From Candidatus Sumerlaea chitinivorans (GTDB taxonomy: Bacteria > Sumerlaeota > Sumerlaeia > Sumerlaeales > Sumerlaeaceae): a stretch of DNA of 64,000 nt. A model generated the notes under the pieces. It ran no database searches. It saw only the letters and a list, made by a program, of their open reading frames with translations, and was not told the origin of the DNA. Numbering within the stretch: position 1 is the first letter of the stretch; each line of letters opens with the position of its first letter. The stretch spans positions 536,672 through 600,671 of the forward strand of contig CP030759.1 in the NCBI GenBank assembly GCA_003290465.1, read 5' to 3'. Shown here in pieces: positions 18,240 through 27,187 of the stretch. The position numbers and the translations under genes were made by a program.

Positions 18240-18402
18240 TTCGCCATCCCCAAAGCCATCACGTCGTCAAAGTGTGCTCTGCGTTTTAGCTTGTGGGGTT
18301 GGGTGCATTTCTGCGGAACCCCCGAGCTTGGAAAGCGCCCCGACCGAAGCTTTTATGTGCGGTTGCCTTCGTAGGCGTTGGCAGCCGAACGCGGAACGGC
18401 TG

Positions 18403-19206
18403 CTACAAACCAAGAACGTCGCGCATCGTGTAGAACCCACGACTCTTGTCCGCAAGAAAACGAGCCGCCTCGAGTGCTCCAGCTGCGAAGGTGTCGCGAC
18501 TGTGGGCGCGATGGGTGATTTCCACCCGTTCGCCTTCACCAGCAAAAATCACTGTGTGATCCCCGACCACATCGCCGCCGCGCACCGCGTGTATCCCGAT
18601 TTCTTCCGCGTGCCGGGGCCCCACCATTCCCTTGCGACCGAAGCGTGCAGCCTCTTCAAAACTAAGGGCGCGACCTCGTGCCGCAGCCTGAGCTAAGGTA
18701 AGTGCTGTTCCGCTGGGTGCGTCGCGCTTCAGCCGATGGTGCATTTCTACGATTTCAATGTCGAAATGCTGTAGCCGCCGCGCAAGCTGTTCAACGAGCG
18801 ACGTAAGCACCGTAACGCCCAAACTCATGTTGGAGGCCCAAAGCACGGCAGTTGTCCGTGCTGCATCGTGGAGGGCAGCTAAATCCGTGTCGCTGAGGCC
18901 CGTCGTTCCGGAGACCAATTTGAGATTGTGTTGGCTGGCCAAGGACGCGTGAGTCCGTGTAGCTGCTGGTGTCGTGAACTCGATCAAAACGGTGCCTGCA
19001 GGGGAATGGAGTTCCTTCAGGTCCGACACAAGCGGAATCTCTTTGCCGCGGATAGTCATGGGGGGCCGCTCTTTGATCCGCTCGGGCCGCTCAAGCAGCC
19101 CGACGATCTCAAAATCTTGGCGTTCACTGGCGAGCCGAATAATTGCAGAGCCCATTCGGCCGTAGGCTCCACTCACAATGATTGGGATGCGTTGTTGCGA
19201 AGTCAT
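18403..19206 (-). CDS. dapB: 4-hydroxy-tetrahydrodipicolinate reductase
   Basis: 267 residues, complete. It reduces 4-hydroxy-tetrahydrodipicolinate with NAD(P)H in the diaminopimelate/lysine pathway, feeding murein. The Rossmann motif is SGAYGRMG (12-19), and FTTP and VSGTTG lie near 78-103. The catalytic signature is HH (156-157), Lys160 and DAPSGT (162-167). The ATG overlaps the stop of the upstream Nudix gene by four bases (ATGA). lysC, the first enzyme of the pathway, lies 8 kb away on the other strand. Confidence 0.95.
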   Translation of the reverse strand: MTSQQRIPIIVSGAYGRMGSAIIRLASERQDFEIVGLLERPERIKERPPMTIRGKEIPLVSDLKELHSPAGTVLIEFTTPAATRTHASLASQHNLKLVSGTTGLSDTDLAALHDAARTTAVLWASNMSLGVTVLTSLVEQLARRLQHFDIEIVEMHHRLKRDAPSGTALTLAQAAARGRALSFEEAARFGRKGMVGPRHAEEIGIHAVRGGDVVGDHTVIFAGEGERVEITHRAHSRDTFAAGALEAARFLADKSRGFYTMRDVLGL

Positions 19207-19625
19207 GATTGTTTTACCTCACGATATGCGGAGTCGAGTCCCTGTTTGTTGCTTTCGTAGTGGATAAGTGCGCGTGCGCGCTCATAGGGAAGCCACTGGT
19301 GCGCCTCGTGTTCCCAACACAACGTAACGTCGGACTGAGTCGTCTCGGCGACAAAAACCGTCTCGTAAAAGCGCGTGTTTCCTTTTTCGAACTCAAAACC
19401 TCCAACTCGCCGACACGAACAGAGTTCGCGAATGCCTGTTTCCTCGCTGAGCTCGCGTAACGCAGCCTGCTCCGGGCTTTCTCCTTCTTCAACGTTGCCG
19501 GTCACGGGTTGCCAGATTCGGTTTTTTGCTGCAGTCCTTCGAAGAATCAAGAAAAGCGGTTCGCCCGTACCTTTCTCAAGCCGATAAAGGTGAACCTGCA
19601 CTTTTTGTTTGGTCGCGTTCGACAT
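19203..19625 (-). CDS. Nudix hydrolase (NudB-like size)
   Basis: 140 residues from ATG 19625; an in-frame ATG at 19649 would add eight residues and neither has a clear ribosome site. A full Nudix box is present (GNVEEGESPEQAALRELSEE then TG). Length and the QVHLYR...W start resemble dihydroneopterin triphosphate pyrophosphatase (NudB) or diadenosine-type enzymes. It hydrolyses a nucleoside diphosphate-linked compound; the substrate is not resolved. It is coupled to dapB by a four-base overlap. Confidence 0.82.
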   Translation of the reverse strand: MSNATKQKVQVHLYRLEKGTGEPLFLILRRTAAKNRIWQPVTGNVEEGESPEQAALRELSEETGIRELCSCRRVGGFEFEKGNTRFYETVFVAETTQSDVTLCWEHEAHQWLPYERARALIHYESNKQGLDSAYREVKQS

Positions 19626-19797
19626 GAGTTCGTTTGATCTGAGCCGCATTCTTTACGAGATCTCGTTCCTGATTGGGTGGGAAAATTTCCTCACGGTTCC
19701 GTAAGATGTTTTTACTCTGGGAACGTTCCACCTGTCGCATACCACGCGACACCGGCTCATCTTGTGTCAAGTGTAGCTGTTAGTAGTGAAATGGTAG

Positions 19798-20733
19798 TCA
19801 ATCGCACCAAACAGGGCCGTTCGACTCGTGAGGTGCCGTCTGGTGGTGAATGCTTACGAAGCTTATGTTCGGATAACGTTCTTGCAGGACCCGACGGACC
19901 GTTTCTTCAATTTCTTCCGTTTCCTTTGCAGAAAGGTGCTCACCCACAACAATGTGTAAGTCCAGATGGATATCGGTCTCGGTCCCGTGGCTGCGAATGG
20001 CGTGGCTATTGAGCACTCCCGGCACCCCCTCCACCACCTTGCGAACCTCATTCGGATCAAGTCGGACACGGTCGGTGAACACGTCGAAGTTTTCGCGCAG
20101 AATCAACCATCCTGCCCAAAAGATAAAGCCCACAACAATCAGAGCAAAAAGTGTGTCCAGCCACCACAGATGGCTCGATACCACGAGCGAAAGAATGCTC
20201 ATACTCGTAACAATGATATCAGAACGGGTATGAGCGGCGTCCGCCTTTAAAAATGCGCTGTTGAGGCGTTCGCCTTGGCGGCGCTCGTAGGTCGAGATAA
20301 AGAAGTTAGCGGCTAAAGTCATGGCAACGACAGCGACATAATGCCATTCCAATGGTGCACGTGAAGCGGCAACATCTCGATGCCCACGGTAGATCTCCCA
20401 GACGGTCTGGAATACTTGCTTGATGACCTCCCACCCGAGGCCAAAGATGAGCGCGCCAATCACCATTGCCGCCACGTTTTCAAACTTCTGGTGGCCGTAC
20501 GGGTGGTCTTCATCCGCGGGTCGCGTCGCCAGACGCATTGTGAAAATCCCCAGCACATTGTTGGCCGCGTCTACAAACCCGTGGAAGCCATCAGCCAAAA
20601 CAGTCATACTACCGGTCGCGAGTCCGACGACCGTTTTGGTAATCGCAATGAAGCAATTCAGTACGAGCGTGATCTGAATGACACGCAGTACCTGCTGATT
20701 GCGGGAAGACGTATCAATGCTGCGTGAGCTCAA
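19798..20733 (-). CDS. Cation diffusion facilitator (CDF) transporter
   Basis: 311 residues. There are six membrane segments and a C-terminal cytosolic metal-sensing domain (about 225-311, ending with the conserved IHHQ). The transport-site residues are Asp48, His51-xxx-Asp55 in ADGFHGFVD and His168-xxx-Asp172 in AHTRSD. The His-Asp set suggests Zn2+/Co2+/Fe2+ export rather than Mn2+ (which favours Asp-xxx-Asp). It exchanges divalent cation for protons across the inner membrane. It stands alone, transcribed towards the Nudix-dapB pair. Confidence 0.9.
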   Translation of the reverse strand: MSSRSIDTSSRNQQVLRVIQITLVLNCFIAITKTVVGLATGSMTVLADGFHGFVDAANNVLGIFTMRLATRPADEDHPYGHQKFENVAAMVIGALIFGLGWEVIKQVFQTVWEIYRGHRDVAASRAPLEWHYVAVVAMTLAANFFISTYERRQGERLNSAFLKADAAHTRSDIIVTSMSILSLVVSSHLWWLDTLFALIVVGFIFWAGWLILRENFDVFTDRVRLDPNEVRKVVEGVPGVLNSHAIRSHGTETDIHLDLHIVVGEHLSAKETEEIEETVRRVLQERYPNISFVSIHHQTAPHESNGPVWCD

Positions 20734-20952
20734 CTTCTCTCGCTCGACCTCTCCCTCTGGACTTCCTTAGAGAAACTTTTGCGCGAGCGCGATTCTTGCT
20801 CACAATCCATAACGACTGGCGCGTCAACCCTAATTGTGCTCGTGATCAGCTCACGCTTGCATTTTTCACAAGATGGCCATTTCCTGTCTATAACGATTGA
20901 ATCATACCCCCGCAAAGCCTCACCAGCTGGAGCGGGATTCAAGGAAGTAAAT

Positions 20953-22161
20953 ATGAAGCCAAAAGTGCTCTTACAAAACCTGGTTGTGTTTGGTGTCATC
21001 CTGCTAATGGTTGGTGGCAGCGTGCCATCCCTTAGGGCAGAGACAACAAGTCCTGCAGCACACTCATCAACTTCCCCAGCCACCACTAAGCCGCTGGACC
21101 TAAAATACACGATTCGCCCGACGCAGTGGAAAAAAGTAGCCAAGGCGGAGTGGTTGTCCCCGCGCGTTCGATCGGCCGAACCGTTTGACGAGTTGATCTA
21201 CAACTGGAAAGTCCGTTTGCCGCGAGATATGGGATTTCGTCTCTACCTAAAGGTCTTCGGTGACGATGACGTTGCGTCGCCGTGGCTTTATGCGGGTTTC
21301 TGGGGGACTGTGCCGCTCGTGGAGAACCGTACAAACCCTAAGTTCGAGTTTGGCGAATTGGATCAGGATCAACTCAAGCTCACGCGAAAAGTTCGTTCAT
21401 TTCAGTTCAAGTTGGTCGATGAGGGGCGCGTCCCCCTGACGGTCCTGCCGGCAATGAACATCATCGTCACGGACAATTCAGCCCCTGCTGAGTTGGTCGC
21501 TCGCTACGTACACAACGGAGCATCATGGCCTACCAGTGCATCTTTGGTTCTCGATGTCCCAATCAATGCTCAGCTCGATTCGGGTGGGAATTGGTTGCCT
21601 GATCGCTGTCAGTCCGCTGCCTTGGGAGCAGCACTCCAGTACTTTGGCACAACCGTGCCGCTCGAACACATTATCTTCTACACGACGGACCCGGAGTATA
21701 AGTCCTTTGGAATCTGGCCACGCACGATCAACGCCGCAATTGAGTTGGGCTTCGATGCCTACATTGACCGCTTTCGCGATTGGGACAAAGTGCGACGGAC
21801 GGTGGCGGAGAACAAGGTGATTCTCTGTTCCATCACCATGCCGCCAGCTCCAGACTACGTTGCCCCACCTTATCGCCAAATGCCGGGTCACATCGTTGCG
21901 TTGTGCGGTGTGACTGACGACGGCCGCGTTGTCGTCACTGATTCCGCTTTGGCGAAAAGTAATCGCGGATACCTATGTCAGTGGTTGCTCCCAGATTTTG
22001 AGCGGGTCTGGATGCGCAACAAAGGCGGAGTCGGGATGGTGATCTGCCCCCCAAAAAATGCTACGTTGCGGCCTGTAAAGAACTTGCCACCTTTCCCGTA
22101 TCATGAGCGAGCGCGTAACGCTGCTGAGACGACGGGAACCCTCCAACAAGCTCAAAAGTAA
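20953..22161 (+). CDS. Exported C39-like papain-fold peptidase
   Basis: 402 residues from ATG 20953, with AAGGAAG upstream and a signal peptide (VVFGVILLMVGGSVPSLRAE). The frame stays open to 20779 but that extension is not protein-like. Residues 1-195 are beta-rich and unassigned. Residues about 198-375 resemble peptidase C39-like double-glycine or cell-wall Cys peptidases, with Cys219 in PDRCQSA and His313 in MPGHIVALCGV; the Asp in VVVTDSA completes a plausible triad. It is not fused to an ABC transporter. A periplasmic cysteine peptidase is the best reading. Confidence 0.68.
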   Translation: MKPKVLLQNLVVFGVILLMVGGSVPSLRAETTSPAAHSSTSPATTKPLDLKYTIRPTQWKKVAKAEWLSPRVRSAEPFDELIYNWKVRLPRDMGFRLYLKVFGDDDVASPWLYAGFWGTVPLVENRTNPKFEFGELDQDQLKLTRKVRSFQFKLVDEGRVPLTVLPAMNIIVTDNSAPAELVARYVHNGASWPTSASLVLDVPINAQLDSGGNWLPDRCQSAALGAALQYFGTTVPLEHIIFYTTDPEYKSFGIWPRTINAAIELGFDAYIDRFRDWDKVRRTVAENKVILCSITMPPAPDYVAPPYRQMPGHIVALCGVTDDGRVVVTDSALAKSNRGYLCQWLLPDFERVWMRNKGGVGMVICPPKNATLRPVKNLPPFPYHERARNAAETTGTLQQAQK

Positions 22162-22198
22162 GGAGTGGCAATGCGCACAAACTTCGCGGGGGAGTGGG

Positions 22199-22747
22199 CT
22201 AACTCTCTGTTTGCGGAGCAATCAGCCCAATCGCCTTGAGAGTGGTGACGAAGACTGGCGAAAAGCAACGTCTGTGATTTTCGACCTCTTCCACGAGGTC
22301 CGAAAGGGGTAACTCATCCACAGCCACGATCTCTGAAGGGTTTGGAGCAAGGGGGGAGTCACTCGTCGCTCGATAGATTTCGATAAATTCGTGACCAGTA
22401 TCGTGACAGGCGGGAAGCTTTCCGATTCTCAAGAAAGCACTAACCCGGATTCCCAATTCCTCCTCCACCTCCCGTGCAGCCGCCTCATCGTAACGCTCTC
22501 CCGGGGCAAGATGGCCTCCCACGCATTCCCAGTGAAGGGGGTAGGTGTCTTTTTGCGGGCTGCGTTGCTGAATAATAAGGTAGCCGTTCGGGCGGAACAC
22601 CAGAACGTGCACGGCGCGGTGCAACAACCCACAGCGATGGACTTCTGCTCGGGTGGCGGCGCCAACCTCCCGATCGTGCTCGTCCACGACTGCGAGTAAC
22701 TCTTCTGGATTATTGAAGTCTGGGGTAGTGCCCAATGGGTTCTTCAT
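22199..22747 (-). CDS. Nudix hydrolase (YfcD-like)
   Basis: 182 residues from ATG 22747. The frame is open upstream to 22990, overlapping the divergent membrane gene, and is not supported there. It carries a Nudix box (GGHLAPGERYDEAAAREVEE then ELG). The surrounding context HRAVHVLVF, LLIQQRS-like and KDTYPLHWECVGGH is typical of the YfcD/isopentenyl-diphosphate-isomerase-like Nudix group. The substrate is unknown. It sits tail to tail with the C39-like gene, which ends 37 nt away. Confidence 0.85.
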   Translation of the reverse strand: MKNPLGTTPDFNNPEELLAVVDEHDREVGAATRAEVHRCGLLHRAVHVLVFRPNGYLIIQQRSPQKDTYPLHWECVGGHLAPGERYDEAAAREVEEELGIRVSAFLRIGKLPACHDTGHEFIEIYRATSDSPLAPNPSEIVAVDELPLSDLVEEVENHRRCFSPVFVTTLKAIGLIAPQTES

Positions 22748-22798
22748 GAATCGCTCTTGACGCCAATTAGAGGCAAGGCATGGGATTTGTTCGATCAG

Positions 22799-23518
22799 AT
22801 GATGTATCCAAGTCGCAGACAAGCCACAGATCGCGTGGTGAGTCTTCTCGCCACGCCGGCGGGAATTGCATGGGTAACGGTCTTGGGATGCCTTATTGGG
22901 TGGGTGATCTTGCGTCAACCTGAGCTCCGTGCATGGCTTTGCGGTTTGGTTCCGCACCGGTATCACATCACGTTTGCCCAGCAGCGGCAAATCCTGGCGC
23001 CCCGTTCCGTAGCGTGTGCAGGTGTTGCTGTAGCTCTTCTAACGGCGTGTTTTTATGTTCTTCCTCGCACTCGTAGACTTCTTAGGCAGCGTTTATCGTG
23101 GCCGCAGGGGCTCATGCTTGCTTTCACTTTTGCCCAGAGTGCTGTGGCTTTCGCGGTGGTCATCAACTTGCTTTGGTTTTTTGTACGGACTTTTGGGGCA
23201 CCTCCCTGTCAGATTTCTGAGGAGCAAATCCTAACTTACTGGGTGCCACAGGCGTATCCACACGCAAAGCTCTTACGTGCTCAGCTTCCCGCTGATGAGA
23301 AGGTGGCCTTGGCGACCTCGCAAGGGACGTTCAACGAGTATCTTTTCAGCGCACTTGCTTACCCCGTTCATTGCTACCACACCACTGTGACCCTTGAGGG
23401 CTTGAATGCTGTCAGTGCGGATCACGAACTGGAGTGGAAGAAGCTCGGGATAGGTTATTACGTCTACTACGAACCTTTTTCCACCACGCAACCCCTCCAC
23501 CTTCGGAAGGTGCAGTGA
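22799..23518 (+). CDS. Integral membrane protein of unknown function
   Basis: 239 residues from ATG 22799. Three or more hydrophobic segments are seen (about 22-40, 73-92, 105-135). The C-terminal 100 residues are soluble, including YPHAKLLRAQLPADEKVALATS and GYYVYYEP. This resembles a truncated form of the GT-C companion proteins in which a short periplasmic domain follows the membrane part. No family is recognised. Its stop overlaps the start of the next gene by one base (TGATG), so the two are one unit. Confidence 0.6.
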   Translation: MMYPSRRQATDRVVSLLATPAGIAWVTVLGCLIGWVILRQPELRAWLCGLVPHRYHITFAQQRQILAPRSVACAGVAVALLTACFYVLPRTRRLLRQRLSWPQGLMLAFTFAQSAVAFAVVINLLWFFVRTFGAPPCQISEEQILTYWVPQAYPHAKLLRAQLPADEKVALATSQGTFNEYLFSALAYPVHCYHTTVTLEGLNAVSADHELEWKKLGIGYYVYYEPFSTTQPLHLRKVQ

Positions 23519-24924
23519 TGCTGTGGCCGATTCTTGTCGTCGGAATACAAGTTTTCGTTGGGGCTGCCTGTCTTACTTTCGTACAGCCACAGACACTGCG
23601 GCAGTGGCCACGCGCTTGGAAGCTTGCACTCGCATTCTTGATGGGAACGTGCATCCCCACGCTTACGCTTTTGATTTTGCTTCAGCTGGGATTTCGATTT
23701 GCTCCGTGGCTTTGGGGAGTCTTCGGGATGGTGGCCCTGTGCATCCTGTTTGTCCGCCGTCGAGACCTTTCGGCACTGTGGACAGAGCCTTCACAGAAGC
23801 ATGCGTCTCCTTCACCGCTTCAGCGGTATGTCCTGAACATCGGGTTGGCTGCCCTCTTCGCATGGAACGTTGTGTCTGCTATCTGCTTGCCCACCACCGA
23901 TTACGACGGGCTGGTCATCTGGACGTACCGAGATCGCGTGCTACTCCGGGAAGAGACTTTGTATACTCCCAACCTGCGGGATCCGGAGCGAATAGCTCCA
24001 ATGAAGCGGCACCCATATTTTCTCCCAGTGCTGGAGGCCTCGTACTGCGCATGGACGGGGTTTCGATTTTCGCTGGCCCACATGCCCCACTTAACTTTTT
24101 ATCTAATTTATATTTTATTAGCGTCCGGGTCTACCAGACTTCTACGTTCAGGCGCACTCGCTCATGCTCTCCTCGCAGCCCTCTTATTGATGCCGGCAAT
24201 GTCGGTCCAGTTTTGGCTGGAAGGCCCCCGGGAGCCGGTGATCGGGATTCTCACGTTGGCTGCCACAGGTTGTCTTGTCTTATGGATTGAAAGGCAATCG
24301 CTCGCTCCTCTTTTGCTTGGCGGAATTCTGGTGAGTGCGGCGCACCAGACAAAAATCGAGGGTACTGCAGTGGCTGCAGGATACTTTCTTGCCGCTTTGT
24401 TATACTCTCTTGCCGTCGGGCATGAGCGCAAAAAGCACCTTTCGGCCACTATCCTTGTGTTCATTTTGGCGGTGTTTGTCGCAGTGCCGTGGGAGATTTT
24501 TAAATCTCAGATTCCCCACACATCGCAGGAATACCGCTTTACGGAAGGGTTCGGCACAGGTTGGAAGGAACGGCTCCCGTACGTTCTTCCAGTCGCGTGG
24601 ATGACAGGGAGTGAGGTTTTCTTCCGTCCTGAGCTCTACGGGTTCGCACCCATGGTCTTGCTTGCGGCTCTCGTTCTGCTGGTCAGACATCGTCCCCCAT
24701 TTCGTTGGTTCCTTGCTTGTCTTCCAGCAGTGGTTTGCCTTGCGGGGATTGTTGCTATTTACTTGGTGCGGCAGACTCAGCTCGAAGCCATCCGGAATCT
24801 CACGTTTTCACGGCGATTTGTTTGTGTTCTGCCTGCGCTGATCTTTGGAGTCCTCACCGCCCTCGACCGAGGAATGAACCCGCTCTCGAGTGGTGAGAAA
24901 AGCCGTTGCTCAGAAAAGCTCTAA
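23518..24924 (+). CDS. Multi-pass membrane protein, GT-C glycosyltransferase-like
   Basis: 468 residues from ATG 23518, coupled (TGATG) to the previous gene. About 11 membrane segments are predicted. After the first four there is a loop with DYDGLVIWTYRDRVL and the block MKRHPYFLPVLEAS, followed by a re-entrant series. An acidic motif in the first large loop is the hallmark of GT-C (PMT/ArnT/GT39-like) transferases, which use lipid-linked sugars in the periplasm. The assignment rests on topology and this loop only, so it stays tentative. Its last four bases overlap the convergent sdhB. Confidence 0.6.
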   Translation: MLWPILVVGIQVFVGAACLTFVQPQTLRQWPRAWKLALAFLMGTCIPTLTLLILLQLGFRFAPWLWGVFGMVALCILFVRRRDLSALWTEPSQKHASPSPLQRYVLNIGLAALFAWNVVSAICLPTTDYDGLVIWTYRDRVLLREETLYTPNLRDPERIAPMKRHPYFLPVLEASYCAWTGFRFSLAHMPHLTFYLIYILLASGSTRLLRSGALAHALLAALLLMPAMSVQFWLEGPREPVIGILTLAATGCLVLWIERQSLAPLLLGGILVSAAHQTKIEGTAVAAGYFLAALLYSLAVGHERKKHLSATILVFILAVFVAVPWEIFKSQIPHTSQEYRFTEGFGTGWKERLPYVLPVAWMTGSEVFFRPELYGFAPMVLLAALVLLVRHRPPFRWFLACLPAVVCLAGIVAIYLVRQTQLEAIRNLTFSRRFVCVLPALIFGVLTALDRGMNPLSSGEKSRCSEKL

Positions 24925-25715
24925 AAGTCGAGCAAGCGCTTTACCGCATGGGCTGTTACAGCCCGCCCCATGTCTGCAATGGAATCTGTGAGGGGAATGT
25001 TCTTCGGGCAAACCTGAACGCAATTTTGTGCATTCCCGCAGTCGTGCAGTCCACCGGGTCCCATCAGCGCCTCAAGTCGCGCAGAGGCGTGCATCTTGCC
25101 TGTGGGATGGCTATTGAAAAGGCGCACCTGAGAAATCGCTGCTGGGCCTATGAAATTGCTACGTGCATTCACCTGCGGGCAAGCCTCAAGGCAGCAGCCA
25201 CAGGTCATGCATTTGGCCAGCTCGTACATCCGTTCGCGAATCTCTTCTGCCATGCGTGGGCCGGGACCGATATCATACATGCCGTCGATCGGGATCCATG
25301 CTTTCACACGTTTGAGCGACTCAAACATGAAGGACCGATCCACGACGAGGTCCCGAATCACAGGAAACTTCGATAGTGGCTGAAGCACGATCGGGTCGGG
25401 AAGCTTATCAACAAGAGCCGAGCATGCCTGACGAGGCTTGCCGTTGATGAGCATCGAGCACGCCCCACAGACTTCTTCCAAGCAATTGCAGTCCCACACC
25501 ACAGGGGTCGTCTTTTGACCGTCTTCAGTGACCGGATTTAGCTGAATCTCCTGAAGGACGGAAATCACGTTCATTTGCGGCCGGTACGGGATCCGGAAGC
25601 GTTGCCAGTACGCTGAGCTCGCCGCATCATCTTGCCGCTGAATAACCACCCGGATATGGGTTCGCTGCGAATTCTGGGATGATGTTGAGTCTGCTCCAAC
25701 TATCGCTGCCGTCAT
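24921..25715 (-). CDS. sdhB: Succinate dehydrogenase/fumarate reductase iron-sulfur subunit
   Basis: 264 residues. The plant-type [2Fe-2S] site uses Cys76, Cys78 or Cys83, Cys86 and Cys98 (CNCLEEVCGAC...C). The C-terminal ferredoxin domain carries CMTCGCCLEACP and CGNAQNCVQVCPKN for the [4Fe-4S] and [3Fe-4S] sites. It links the flavin subunit to quinone in complex II. No flavoprotein (SdhA) or membrane-anchor (SdhC/D) gene is next to it, so it is an orphan unless partners lie elsewhere. The ATG at 25715 is preceded by GAAGGA. It overlaps the end of the convergent membrane gene. Confidence 0.92.
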   Translation of the reverse strand: MTAAIVGADSTSSQNSQRTHIRVVIQRQDDAASSAYWQRFRIPYRPQMNVISVLQEIQLNPVTEDGQKTTPVVWDCNCLEEVCGACSMLINGKPRQACSALVDKLPDPIVLQPLSKFPVIRDLVVDRSFMFESLKRVKAWIPIDGMYDIGPGPRMAEEIRERMYELAKCMTCGCCLEACPQVNARSNFIGPAAISQVRLFNSHPTGKMHASARLEALMGPGGLHDCGNAQNCVQVCPKNIPLTDSIADMGRAVTAHAVKRLLDF

Positions 25716-25867
25716 CTATATGCTTCCTTCGTGATCGTTGAAGACTCGCTGTTGTCTCTGAGTACTCGCTATTTGGCAAAAGCTTTATTCTTCGACGCAA
25801 AGAAATTTTACTTCGCAAAACACGCATTGCATTTCGATAGCGCTTTTCCAGAGTGACAAAAGAGACG

Positions 25868-27187
25868 ATGGTGAGCTCGTTGCGAAGAATCTTCGAGTTA
25901 GCGGTGTCGCTGCCGCGTGTAGCGCTTGAAGCGCTCCGCCTTTGGTGGATTGGACAGCGTCAGGCAGAGGATTACTACCGTTGTGCTGCACAGGCAGTGG
26001 AGCTCAACAATCCTTACCCGGCGGAGTGCGTGTGGATTGTTTCGGAAGTGATGTGGGATGAAGTTTGGCAGCGTCCCCAAGAGCTTGCACGACGCCTTTC
26101 GCGTGAAAGCGTGGTTGTCTACATCTCTCCAGTTCAACTCCATCGCTACTTGTTTTCCTTACGCAATCGTTGGCGCCCTTTTAGAGCCGAGGGAAGTTGC
26201 CTGGTACTTTCTCCGCTGATTTTCCCTCTGCATTATCGCTTCGCGCCCATCTATGCCTTAAACTGCGTGATGATGGCGTGGCTTCTTCGATCGTGGTTGC
26301 CTAAAAGTCTGCGGGTGCGCGTAGTTTGTAACAGCCCGTTCGCATGGCCCTTCCTGACCCGCTTGTTTTTCCCGAGCGGAAAACGGAGCCCGAACCTTGC
26401 GCGTTTGCTTTACGACGTCATTGACGACTTCCCTTCGTTTGAGTGGGCCCCCTCCTATGCCAGAGCACTGGAGGAACAATTTCTTACGAAGGCTGACGTT
26501 GTGACGACCGGTACCTACGAACTGTGGAACATGCATCGTGTCCAGCGGCCGGACGCCGAGTTCATCCAATGCGGGGTGGACTTTGAGCTGTTCAATCGCC
26601 CGGCTGGACCAATGCCCGAGGATCTTGCTGGACTCCCCCAACCCATGATCGGCTACTGGGGTTCCATTAGTGACCGGTTGGATTTTCGGCTGCTGGAGAA
26701 GCTTGCTCGCCAACTTCCGCAGGCGTCTCTCGTTCTGATTGGGCCCGTCCGCACAAGCTTGCCACTGCCGCAAGCGCCAAACATCTATTATTTAGGCCTA
26801 AAACCCCACGAGGAACTCCCACGATACGCGCAACATTTCTCGGTGGGCCTTATTCCATTTCTCGTCAATGAGGCGACTGAGAAACTCAATCCCGTGAAAA
26901 CGCTTGAGTACTTGGCCGCTGGTATTCCGGTTGTTTCCACGGAATTGCCTGATATCATAAGGTTTTTCTCGCATGCGGTCATCGTGGCACGCGACGCGGA
27001 TGATTTTATCGCAAAGGTTCGCGAAGCAATTGACTCGCCGGACCTCGACCGGATTCGAGCCGGAATTGCCATGGCGCAAAATGCGTCGTGGGATTATTTA
27101 GCAAAGCGGTTTGCGACTCGCTTGTTTGGTTCGGATTCCGCAACTATGGCTGTTTCTGCGGAGGGTGTGCAAGGAGGAGAGCAGTGA
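25868..27187 (+). CDS. Glycosyltransferase, GT4-like
   Basis: 439 residues from ATG 25868; an in-frame GTG at 25853 is an alternative. It shows the N-terminal half with LLYDVIDDFPSFEWAP and a C-terminal donor-binding half with GYWGSISDRLDF, YYLGLKPHEELP and NPVKTLEYLAAGIPVVSTELPD. It is likely cytosolic and uses a nucleotide sugar. It opens a run of overlapping genes: the next starts with GTG inside this stop (GTGA). Together they build surface polysaccharide. Acceptor and donor are unknown. Confidence 0.82.
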   Translation: MVSSLRRIFELAVSLPRVALEALRLWWIGQRQAEDYYRCAAQAVELNNPYPAECVWIVSEVMWDEVWQRPQELARRLSRESVVVYISPVQLHRYLFSLRNRWRPFRAEGSCLVLSPLIFPLHYRFAPIYALNCVMMAWLLRSWLPKSLRVRVVCNSPFAWPFLTRLFFPSGKRSPNLARLLYDVIDDFPSFEWAPSYARALEEQFLTKADVVTTGTYELWNMHRVQRPDAEFIQCGVDFELFNRPAGPMPEDLAGLPQPMIGYWGSISDRLDFRLLEKLARQLPQASLVLIGPVRTSLPLPQAPNIYYLGLKPHEELPRYAQHFSVGLIPFLVNEATEKLNPVKTLEYLAAGIPVVSTELPDIIRFFSHAVIVARDADDFIAKVREAIDSPDLDRIRAGIAMAQNASWDYLAKRFATRLFGSDSATMAVSAEGVQGGEQ

